Below are positions 8,180-20,100 of a stretch of DNA of 46,975 nucleotides, one piece after another. The position numbers and the translations under genes were made by a program. Source of the stretch: Candidatus Woesearchaeota archaeon CG_4_10_14_0_2_um_filter_33_13 (GTDB lineage Archaea; Nanobdellota; Nanobdellia; Woesearchaeales; GW2011-AR9). The stretch covers positions 1 through 46,975 of the forward strand of contig PFNQ01000044.1 in the NCBI GenBank assembly GCA_002792115.1, written 5' to 3'. The notes beneath the pieces were generated by a model, which ran no database searches, was not told where the DNA came from, and was given only the letters and a program-made list of their open reading frames with translations. The first letter of the stretch is position 1, and every line of letters starts with the position of its first letter.

Positions 8180-11100
8180 CTTCCCCTTTTCCTCCTAATC
8201 TTAGGTTTAATTTTATTTTTTTTAAATATATTGGTATAAGTTTGTTTATCCGTTATTTTATTTAATGCTGCGGATGCCTTACTTTTAATTTTGCTTTGTT
8301 TAATCCTTAAATTTAAAGTTTCTTCTTCTAATTTTATCTCAGCTAACCGCCCATTGTTAGATTTATGTTCACTTTTGAACACACTTTTACTTATCTTTTC
8401 ATAGATAAAGTAATTTTCTTGCAATTTTTTCATGGCCTTTTGGATGTCTTCCCGCTCTTTCTTTAAATCTATTAACTCTTGTTTAGGATCAAATAAGGCT
8501 GCCCTTTCATTTCTCAATTTTGTTCTGGTTTGTTTAATCTTGCTAATCCTAGTTTCATATTGTGTCAATTGTCTTTTGTATTGAGAATCAGAGATGGTTT
8601 TATCCTTAAGATAACTTTTTTGTAGTTCTAATACTAGATTTCTGATCGTATCTTCTTCTTTGTTAAGATCTTTAGTGTGTTTTCTAATTAGGAAAACTCT
8701 TGTTTTCTTGTAGGCAAAAAAGATTAATGCCAGCAATGGCAATATTGATATAATTATCCAAAGATAATTATTTTTAACAAAGTTAAGTACATTGAACTTT
8801 CCTTTAGTTTCTAAAACATAAGTTAATTGGGCGTCTTTTGCTCTCTGCACTGATAAATCAAAGTCTTCTCTATCAAAGGCCAACCTAGCTAAGTCTCTTT
8901 GTTGGTATGTGTTTGGAATGTCTATACCTTTAAGTTGTGCTTCTTCAATTTGTTTTTCTAATTCTAATAGTAGGTTGTAGGCAATAAAGGCTTTATCTTT
9001 AATTTGGCAGATTTGTTCAAGATTTAGTTGTGCATATTTGTATTGTTCATTCTTGATATGATTTGCAGCCTGTTCCAACAAATTATTTACTCTTGAAATT
9101 GGGAATTTAGCTTCATTCATTTCTTTAATACATTGTTCTGCGGAATCAATGTATTTACTTAAGTCTACTATGTCAACCTCTTCAATCTTGAGAATTATTG
9201 TGCGGTATTCTGTTACGGATTTCTTACTAAATCCAGCGGCTTTTGGATTTAATGGAATAATATCAGCTTTAATTGTAGCAGTAAGATTATACTCTGCTGC
9301 CGTCAAATAATCAGGTACGAATATTGTAAAGATAAAGTTTTTCGAATTAAGGTACAAAATGTTGTTTAATACGCTTGGTGTCCATGATATGTATTGTGAC
9401 ATAAATCCAGTTAAGTTTAATTTAACATTTGTGAGGGTAGCATTCTCGTAAATATTTTTAATTTCAAATGGAACTGTTTGTGAAGTTCCGCGTTTTACTT
9501 TGATTATTTCAATTGTTCTTAGTATGGTTTCACCAACTCCTCCGCCACTACCAACTCCTCCTGCACCACCACTTGGAGCAGGACCACCTCCACTTGGTGT
9601 TGTAACTGCAGCAGCACCTAACACGGTTGGAAGAGCGTTTACGGTTACCATAACTAAGTCTGAGAAGATTAAACTATTGTTGTTAATGTTGTTTAAGTTT
9701 GATCCCGAAGAGTTAAATCCAGTAGCATTAGCAATTACACTTTTAATTCCAGTAGCAGCATTACTTGGGATGGTAACTTCAATAGATAATTCCTGATAAT
9801 CTCCAGCATCAAGTTGAGAGAATGTCTGATTTAATTGCCCAAATGTAACCAGCCATCCAGTTGGCAAATCTATAAAGAAAGTCACGTTGCTAGCATTGCC
9901 TTCTCCAATATTCTCTAATCTAGCCACAAACTCTATGTTTGTATCTCCTTGTGTTTGTGTAAGAGTTTCAGTTGTTGGAGTTGTAAATGTAGCCACTAAA
10001 ATTGGTTGGCCTGGAACAACAACAATCGTTCCGGTTGTTGTCTGTGAAGTGGGATTTGCATTAGGATTTGCACTAATGTTTAATGTAATGATTTTTATTC
10101 CTGCTGAAGTTGCACTATCATTAACCTGTATTGTTTTAATCCCTTTTGCTGCTAAAGTAAAGTTTTGTGTCTCATTGTATGTTGTTACATTTGAATCAGA
10201 CACAATAGTAAAATTAAATTCAAAGTCTCCAGTATTGTTTATTGTTAAATTCCCCAATGAAACATTATCACCATACACTGCTGATAATGGTGTGAATACA
10301 GAAGGGGCTCTTGTCCAAGTATGTTCATACTGTACACTAATATTAACGATATTACTATATGCACCATTTCCTGCAGAATCATTTGCCCACAATCTTAAGT
10401 TGTAAGTGCCATTTTGTGATGCATTAAAGATCGCGTAATATAATTCAGATGAAGAATTGTATGTTCCAGTATCATTTGTATAAATACTATCATTACTCAG
10501 TTTTCTTTGGAAGATTATTGTTTGGACTGCTGTAGTGTTGTCAGTAATGTTGGCCAAGATTGTTACGTTAACTCCAGGATCTAAATCCGCTTCTGTACTT
10601 GGAGATGTAGTAAGACTGATGAAATTGGGTGCGGCAGTATCTATTGCAAATGTTCTTGTTTCACTTATATTAGAGTTATTAGAATTGTCTGTACAGTTGA
10701 TATTCCAATTATATGTTCCGTTAATAAATCCACTAATCGTAAAACTTGTTTCTGTTCCATTTATCGTGGATGAATTTGTTTGATTGATTGTATCATTGAT
10801 CAATACTGAACAGTTCATTGCAGTCAGTGCATCATCTGTTGCTGTGAAGTTAAAGATAATTGAAGTGCTAGAACTATTTAATCCGTTATCAGGAGAATTA
10901 AGTGAAATTTGTGGCAGGGAAGTATCACTTATAGTAAAATTATCTGTTGCTGTTTGTGTATTTCCTGATGTGTCGTTAGCGAACCACGTTATATTATATT
11001 GGTAAATCAATACAGTGTTTGTGAAGGTAAAATAATAGTTACTAGCGATGTTGCTTACATTCGAATTTATTACTGTGCCATTTGGCATAGTTACATTGGC

Positions 11101-14100
11101 AGTAACATTAGCTAAAATAATATCATCGGTTATAGTTGCAACACACTGGGTTGATTGACCTAAGGTTGTGCTTGATGGAGTACATCCTAATATTGTGATG
11201 GTTGGGCTGACTGCATCACTTACAGTGAAATTAGTTGTTTCTGTGTCGTTTAAGTTGTTCAACGAATCATTAGCAAAGAAATATATCAAGTAAGTTCCGA
11301 TCTGATTTGCTGTAACGGAAGTATTGTACTTGTCCCCTGCAGTAGCGTTTAACGTTAATAGTTCTGTGGATGAATTTGGATAAGTTATATTGATCCAAGA
11401 TGCATTAACATTATTCTGATCGGTAATATTGGCGGAGATCTCAATATCAGCTAAATAACTTTGTGTACTCCCCGCAGATGGTGTTAAGTTGAAGATCGCA
11501 GGTGGCGTAGTATCTAATACGATGGTGCTTGTTGCGGTACTGTTTAAATTTCCTGCTGTGTCATTAACAGTAGCATTTAGGTAATAAGTTCCATCTGGTA
11601 ATGATGTGATGTTAACAAATAATGGTGATGTTGTTGAGGTGTTTGTTTGATATATCTCAGTAGTGTTATATAGGTATATTGTAATCAGGTCTAAGTTTGT
11701 ATCACTCGCAGTAATGTTTGCTTCAATGTACGATTGTGAATAATTTCCAGAAGCTGTTGTTGGGCTAGCAGATGAAATGGCCGGATTTGTTGTGTCAATA
11801 GTTACTGTTCTGTTAGTGTCTCCCCAGTCACTCAATGCAGAATTGTCATAAACTAAGCAATTCCACGAATAATTTCCATCTGGCGTTAAAGAGGTAGTCC
11901 AAGCACTACTATTAGAAGTTCCACTAATGTTTGTGGTATTGGTGTAATACTCAGCTGTTGAGTTCCAAACATATAATGTTGTGTTGGTTAATCCTGCGTT
12001 GCTTGTAGCGGAGCAATTAAAGCTAACAGAATTACTGGAGGAATAATAATTGTCTGCAGGACTTACTAATGTTGCAGTAGGAGCGGTAATTGAAACATTC
12101 AAATACCAAACGGAGGAGTTCCCAACATTCCCAAAGCTGTCTGTACATCTTATGGACCAGTTGTAATAACCACTGTCAATAGTCTTGCTAAAGTTTTGAG
12201 TTGTATCTTCAGTAATTGAGGTGTTTGTGTCATTTATGAGATCATTGATATACAAGCTACAATTGTCAATAGTGCTCGTCACATCAGTTGTATTATAATT
12301 GAATATTATACTGTTGGTAGTTTGTTCAAGTGTATTGTTAGCAGGACTTTCTAGACTTACTATTGGACTTATTGTGTCCACTGCAAAGATGATCGTACTG
12401 TAATTAAGATTATTTAATGAGTCATTAACATACATTGTAATGTTGTTTGAACCTTGATTAGCAAGGAAGGTTGTGTTTTGACAACTTGTTAATGTGGTAT
12501 TCTGTCCAGTTACATTGGTATACCAACAAGTATCTATTCCCATTCCAGAATCTGCAGCAGTATAATTTAAGCTAATATTTGTGGTACTATAATTAGTTCC
12601 CTCTGTTGGTGAAGAAACGACTAAAGATGGGGAAGTAGTATCCACTCTAAATGTTCTAGTTGTAGAGGTGTTTGTATTATTAACTCCATCCCAACATGTT
12701 ACATTCCAATTATGCGTCCCGTCACTAAATCCACTAACTGATTGATTTTTTGCAGTTCCGTTAGTTGTTGCGACCGTACTTACATTAACAGAGCCATCAA
12801 CAGTTATATTACAAGTTAAGGCAGTAAAATAATTATCGGTTGTGGTCCAATTAAAGTTAATGCTTGTTGAAGTTGTATTAAATCCATTTTCTGGATAATT
12901 TAAACTAATTGTGGGGGCAGATGGATCTATGGTTAAGGTTCTGTTGGAAGGGGCCGTATCGCTTAGCTCAGAGTCATCAAAGGCTAGACAATTCCAAATG
13001 TAAATAGAATCTGTTAACAACGAAGTTGTCCAAGTAGTACTGTTTGCTGTTCCTCCTAAGTTAGTTGTATTTGTATAATATACACTGCTGGTGGAGTTCC
13101 AAACATACAAGGTAAGATTAACTAAAGATGAATCGTCGGTAGCGGAGCAGTTAAACACTACACTATTATTTGCAGTAAAATAGTCATCTTCCGGACTTTC
13201 TAAAGTTATGGTTGGAGCGGTTACACTCATAGATAAATTATAAGTTGTGCTTTGTCCTAAATTTCCCACATTATCATAACAAGAAACACTCCAATTATAA
13301 TCTCCATTGGCTAATGTTAGAGAGATTGTCTGATTAATATTTTTTGTTATTGTATTGTCAGATTGTATCGGTGTTCCGTTTAATGATAAAGAACAATTTT
13401 TTATGTTTGAGGTAACATCTGTAACATTATAAATAAAGTTAATGTTGTGGGAGGTTAATTCTAAAGTGTTGTTGACTGGCGAAACTAAACTTACTATCGG
13501 ATTACTGGTATCTAATACAATTGTGCTTGTTGTTGTGCTGTTTGAATTCCCTGCTGTGTCATTAACAGTAGCATTTAAGTAATAAGTGCCGTCTGGTAAG
13601 GACGTGAAGTTAACAAATAAAGGTGATGTTGTTGATGTGTTATTTTGATATAATCCTGTTGTGTTGTATAAATTTATGGTAATTATTTCTAGGTTTGAAT
13701 CACTAGCAGTGATATTGGCTTCAATGTACGACTGTGAATAATTTCCTGAAGCGGTGGTTGGGGTAGCTGAACTGATTGCCGGATTTGTTGTGTCTAACCC
13801 AATTGTTTGCGTATCCGTTGAGTTAGTATTTCTAGCTAGGTCATAGATCGTACTATTCCAATAATAGATTCCATCACTTAATCCACTATAGTTCCAGAAA
13901 AATGGTGATGTTGTTGAACTATTAGTTGCAACTAAATCCCCAGTACTATTGTAAATGTTAATGGTGATATTTTTTAAGTTTTGTTCTACTGTGGAGATGT
14001 TTGCGTAGATATAGCTGTAACTATAATTCCCGCTAGTTAAGGTAGGAGTGTTAGTGCCAGCTGTTGGATAGGTTGCATCAATTACTATTGTTCCAACATT

Positions 14101-17100
14101 CTTTGTATCATTATTTCCAGCAGGATCTACTACAGTTAAATTTAGGGAATAATTTCCATCTCCTAAGGTGTTAATGATAGTATAATTTATCGGCAGACTG
14201 CTAACACTGCTTAATATAGTTGGACCGGAGCTGTTTACCATACTTCCGGTAGAATTGTATAAATAAAATGTTATATTGATTGGGAACTCGTTGGAGCTGA
14301 AGTTGATACTAACATTTTGTTCACTACCATTGTTATAGATGGGTACGGTTGGTGTACTGGTGATACTAGTTATTACTGGAGAACTTCGGTCCAACACTAT
14401 TGTTTTTGTCGCTGTATTGTTGGCGTTTCCAGCAGTATCATTAACTGTTGCGTTTAGGTAATAAGTTCCTTCTGGTAAGGAAGTAAAGTTAACAAATAAT
14501 GGCGATGTTGTTGATGTGTTGCTTTGATATAATCCAGTTGAATTATACAAATATACCCTTGCTGTGCCTAAATTTGTATCACTAAACGTTATATTAATCT
14601 CAATATACGATTGCGAATAATTTCCAGAAGTAGTTGTGGGGGTAGCAAAGGCGAGTGCAGGATTTGTTGTATCTAGTGTGATTGTTCTTGTTGCTGTATT
14701 GTTTGTGTTTCCAGCTGTATCGTTAACTGTTGCATTTAAGTAATATGTCCCTTCTGGTAAAGATGTGAAGTTAATAAATAGAGGCGATGTTGTTGATATA
14801 TTACTTTGTACTAATCCTGTTGAATTGTGTAGGTATATTATTGCTGTATCCAAGTTAGTGTCACTGAAAGTGATATTTGCTTCAATATAATTTTGGCTTT
14901 GATTTCCTGCAGATGTTGTTGGAGTAGCAAAAGAGATTGCTGGATTGGTTGTATCTAATACAACAGTTCTTGTTTCAGTACTGTTGCTATTCCCAGCAAC
15001 ATCATAAGAAGTAGCATTAAAATAATAAGTATCATCATTTAAGTTTGTATAGTTGATAAAATTTGGTGAGGTTAACGTTGTGTTGGCATAAAGTTGTACT
15101 GTGCTATTATGCAGATAAATTGTAATGTTGCTCAATCCTAATCCTGAATCCGTAGAACTTACATTTATTTGAAGATAACTTCTTGTAAGATATGTGTTAT
15201 TGGTTTCTGTAGGAGTTTCATATTGTATTGCCGGGTTGGTTGTATCTATGCTAAAACTTCTGGTTTCTGAAGTATTGAAATTATTGCTGTCATCCCAACA
15301 AGTTACGTTCCAATTGTGTGCTCCATCACTGAATCCAGAAACAGTGTGATTACTAGTAACAGCACTTGTAACATTAAGTGTTGTATTAACAATATTATCA
15401 ATGGTCAAATTACACGTCAAGTTTTGATGATAATCATCTGTCGCAGTCCAATTAAAGTTGATGTTATTCACAGATGTATTGAACCCATTAACTGGGTAAT
15501 TTAATGTTATTGTTGGCTTAGTTCCATCAACAGAATTAAAGTAAGTTGTTTCTGTGCTATTTATGTTATTGTTAGTATCATTAGCAATAAAAGTAAGATT
15601 AAATCTTCCTAATATTGCAGGGACGACAAATGAACCATTATATCTGTTTCCTGTGGTTAAAGAAAGATTAACCTGTTGCACTGTGCTGTTGGGATAAGTA
15701 ACATTGACACCAACTCTACTAACGTTGCCGTTGTCTGTTACATTGGCAGCAATTTCTATGGGCGATAAGATGTTGTAGCTACTATCTGCAACAGGTCTTA
15801 AATCTACAACTGCCGGGGTGATATTATCACTTACAACAAATGTTGTTGTTTCTGTATTATTAATGTTTTGATGAGTGCTAGTGTCGTTAGCAATTATTGT
15901 TATTGTGTACGTTCCAGGAGTAATGGTATTTGTAATGGTTCCGTTGTAAATATTATCTAGATTATCATCAGTTAAAGTAATAGTTTGTACGCTTACACCG
16001 GAAACAGTTATGTTAGCGAGAACAACACTTACAGCGACATCATCCACCACTGTAACATTAATTATTATTGAATCACTTGTGTTGATTGAGGTGCTACTTA
16101 AATTTAAGTTAGTAACATTAGGAACAGTGTCATAACGTAACCAATCAAACATAAATCCTTCTTGGTCACCATTAAGTACTTCTGTCGATTGTTCAAAAGG
16201 CGACGCACTAATTGTTTGGAAATTTGCTCCATCCCACCATAAAGCTGAGAGGTCCTCAGAAGTGTCCATGGCAGTAACCATAAATACATTAGTTAATGGG
16301 TTCTTGCTGAACTTTAAGCTGGCAATATTGCTGGTAGCAAAATTACTCGTTGTGCTAGTGGAAGTAAGGTCTGCAGTGCTCCATGTATTTGCTTGTGTGA
16401 AAGTAAAGTAGTCCATTGCTGCAGAACCAGCATCAACAAAACCAAAAACTGCTTGAGTGGAGTTTAACCATAAACAATCTACGTTTATGTTGTTTGCTCC
16501 GTTTGGTTCTGTGGAAGAATCTTCGCTTGGAGGAGAGGAAAGGAAAGCGGTGCCGTTCCACATTCTTACTCCTACATGAGTTAAAGCAGTTTGATAAATT
16601 AATCCAATATAATTTGATGAGGGCGCGGAACACAATCTTATTGTAGCTAGATTATCCCCTAAAGAAATACTACTGACAATACTCCAAGTTGTTTCATTAA
16701 ACGTCTTATATTGTAAATTATTCCCTTCTCCATATGTAACAATTCCATTGTTGTTTGCTTCTTGCCAAGCAAAAGCAAAATGTTGTTCTGTGTTTGTAAT
16801 TGTACCTGTTGAAACTGTTGTGTTTTTACTATTGTCAAAAGCAGTTCCATTCCAAGGTACAGCATAAAGAGCGTTAGCTGCACTGTGCACTAATAACATA
16901 ATTTGATCAGAACCTTTTTGCGAGATTAAGGAAATCCAACTTATCGGTGAGGAGGATAAACTTGTGGTTAAGGTCTGTTGCGTGGAATAAGCTGTGCCGT
17001 TCCATAAACGATACGCCACAGTACTGTCAGCTACCGAGGAAGTTTCATAAACAATTAATGCTCTTCCAGAAACATCTTCATAAGCAATATCAAAAGAGCG

Positions 17101-20100
17101 GAAAGCAGAGTTGGGAACATCTGTGCTTACTTCTTGCAGATTGTTCCATATTTTTGTTTCAACATCGTAAACTTGGATATTAATATCATTGTTCTTGTCT
17201 TCCGTAGCAAGAATAAACTCTTTCCTTTTGTGATTTCCTTTAATTGTGCTCCAAGTGATATCACCACCAACATTTTGCGTGTTAGTTAGCTCATTTCCAG
17301 AGATATTAAAATTGTTCCAGATTCTGTATTTGGGCGATTGAACATTTAACTCTTGGTAAGCAAAGATTCCTTGTAAAGTTGTGTTTACAGTAAGAGTAAA
17401 GTTGTTTTGTGAAAAGTTACTATATCCTAAAGAATCTGTACACAGAATATTCCAAACAAACGTTCCGTCAGGAACATATTTTGTAATATTAGTTACTGTT
17501 CCGTTTGTTACGCTAACTATGATACTTTCATTCTGCCACACCCCAGAATAATTACTGTATAACGTGCAATTTGATAAGGTGGTATCATCATCAGTGACAG
17601 TAAAATTAAATTCTATCAATGAAGAATTATATACTGAATTATTTGCTGGAAAAGTTAAATTTACTGTTGGAACTAACGTTGCTTTAAAGAAAGTTGTTTC
17701 TGAGTTGTTTAAATTACCAACTGAATCATTAGCGAGTATTGTTATGTTATGCTGGCCAGTAATTAAAGGAGTGTAAGTATAATTGTATAGGGTTGCAGTT
17801 GAGTTTAATAAAGTAAGTAATTGTGAGGTTCCGTTTGGTAAGGTAAGATTGGCTAAAACCTTGTTCACGCTAAAGCTGTCTGTTACCGTAACGTTAATGC
17901 TGATAGAATTTCCTAAAATTAATGTTGTTGTGTTTAATGGATATAAGTTTGTTACATTTGGTGCAGTAGTATCTACTGAAAAGGTGAAGTTACTCCCGGC
18001 AAAGGAAGGATTATTAGAAGTATCTCTGGCTAAACAATTCCAGAGGTAGGTTCCATCATTAATGTTGTTGATGGTAAAATTAGTTTGGTTGTTTAATCCA
18101 GAAACATTATTAGTTTGGTTCGCTACAAAAGTGCCGTTAATGTTATGGTATAATGTTACATTAGTTAAACCAGTATCATCGCTCACGTTACATCTAAATG
18201 TAACATTTCTGTTAGATAAATTAGCATAATTTGCTGGTGAGTCTAAATAAACCAATGGCACACTTGAATCCTGGACAGTAAAGGTTCTGGTTTCTGTATT
18301 ATTAACATTATTGTACGTATCATTAGCGATGATCCTAATTGTGTATGTTCCTGTAGTTAAAGTTTGGTTGAACGTACTATTGTATAATCCCGTTGTGGAG
18401 TTGTAGGACATTATTTGCTGGACAATGGAAGAGTTTGGCAAAGTTATATTAGCAAGCACTACACTGATTGTACTTTGGTCTGTAATATTGGCAGTAATAG
18501 AAACATTAGTGTTGGCATTATAATTACTTGCAGGAGTGGGCGTAACGATTATAACTACAGGAGGAAAGATATCATTAGCTGTAAAGTTAGTCGTTTCTGT
18601 GTTGTTTGTGTTTCCAGCAGAATCGTTGACAATAAAAGTTAGGTTGTATAATCCTGGCAGATCTGGTATTGTAAGTGAAGTATTGTATTTATTTCCCGTT
18701 GCTAAAGTTAAAGTTAATTGTTGTATGGTTCCGTTTGGATAAGTAACATTAACTCTAGCAGAAGCAAGATTTGTTTCTGTTATATTGGCAGCAACTTGGA
18801 TAGTTTGTGAAGCATTGTAGATACTGCTAACGGTTGGTCTTAAATCAACTACAGCCGGATAAGTTGTATCAATTGTAATATCTCTTGTACTAGTGCTGTT
18901 GCTATTGCTAGCATTGTCAAAGGCAGTAGCGTTGAAATAATAAACTCCATCTGCCAGATTAGTGTAATTTATATCGTTCGGCGAGGTTAAAGTGGTGGTA
19001 GTATTTCTTAATCCTGTAATGTTGTAAAGTCTGATGGAGATGTTAGTTAAATAAGTGTCTGTAGCGGTAACATTGATTAAGATATTGTTTTTAGCCAAAA
19101 ATGTTCCAGCTGTTTCCGTTGGAGCAACATATTGTATTGCTGGATTAACATTGTCAACATAAAATAATATTCTGTCGGTGCTATTAATATTATTAACGCT
19201 ATCATTTCCAAAGACAGTAATATTATGTTGTCCTTGTGTTAAAGAAGATTTAATGGTGGTGCAAATTTTGTATGTGCTATTAACAGATGTTTCTGTCATT
19301 GTTTCATTAACACCATCAAACTGTAAAGTACAATTTCTTACTGCGGTGTTATCTGTTAAAGTAGCGTTAACCGTAGCAGCAGTAGATGATTGGAAGGAAT
19401 TATTAGTTGGGGTTGGAGTAACAAAGGTAACTATTGGAAATACAGTATCTGTAATTGTGTAAGTAACATTAAAGAAGAACACATCCGTTGAAAGAGTCTC
19501 TGTTGTTCCTCCTCCCGAAGACGCCCTTCTGTTTTCCATCTTTGCTAATGCTTTTGTTCCACCTATTCCAAAGAAACTAGTGCACACAAACGTTTCTCCG
19601 ATACTAGTAACATCGGTACAAGTTACTCCTGGGTTTGCGGTTGTCCCTGGGCACACTGCCGTTACCAAGGTATAACTTACTCCTCCGTTCGCATCAATAG
19701 AAATATCACAAATATCAGGGGTGCTTGGAGTAATCCATCTTTCATAACATAATCTTACTGATGTAATACTTTCACAATCTGTTATTGAGGTATTTGCAGA
19801 TTGAATTCTTAATCCTGCAAATGCTCCTTTTGTGAAAGTATGAGTTTCAACTAAAGAATTATCGTTTGTTAATAAACTGCCATCATGGGCATCACAGGCA
19901 GTGTCCCATGCTCCTTGAACCGAAGAATCTTCAGCAGTACAAGCACTTACAACTTGAGCAAATACTGGATCTTCTGCAGTTAATGTAAAGGCATATTCTT
20001 CTCCGGGTGTTAAACCAGAAATGAACAGATTCCATTGCCCGTAACAAGTCTGTGTTTGGAAATCATAATCTTTACATTTGTAAAGATCTCCACCTGCAGA

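Noticed and set aside
9500-11005. Several plus-strand ORFs of 70-170 residues inside the giant gene
   Set aside because: They are antisense shadows of a long, low-complexity Ig-like repeat gene. Their hydrophobic V/L-rich translations reflect the Asn/Thr codons on the other strand, and none has a promoter or ribosome binding site.
11500-14960. The near-identical repeats as a possible CRISPR array or IS element
   Set aside because: The units are about 285 nt, coding, in frame with the giant protein, and lack short spacers, terminal inverted repeats or a transposase.
16104-17183. Short ORFs on both strands within the propeller-like region
   Set aside because: They lie in other frames of the giant gene, without start signals or recognisable domains.
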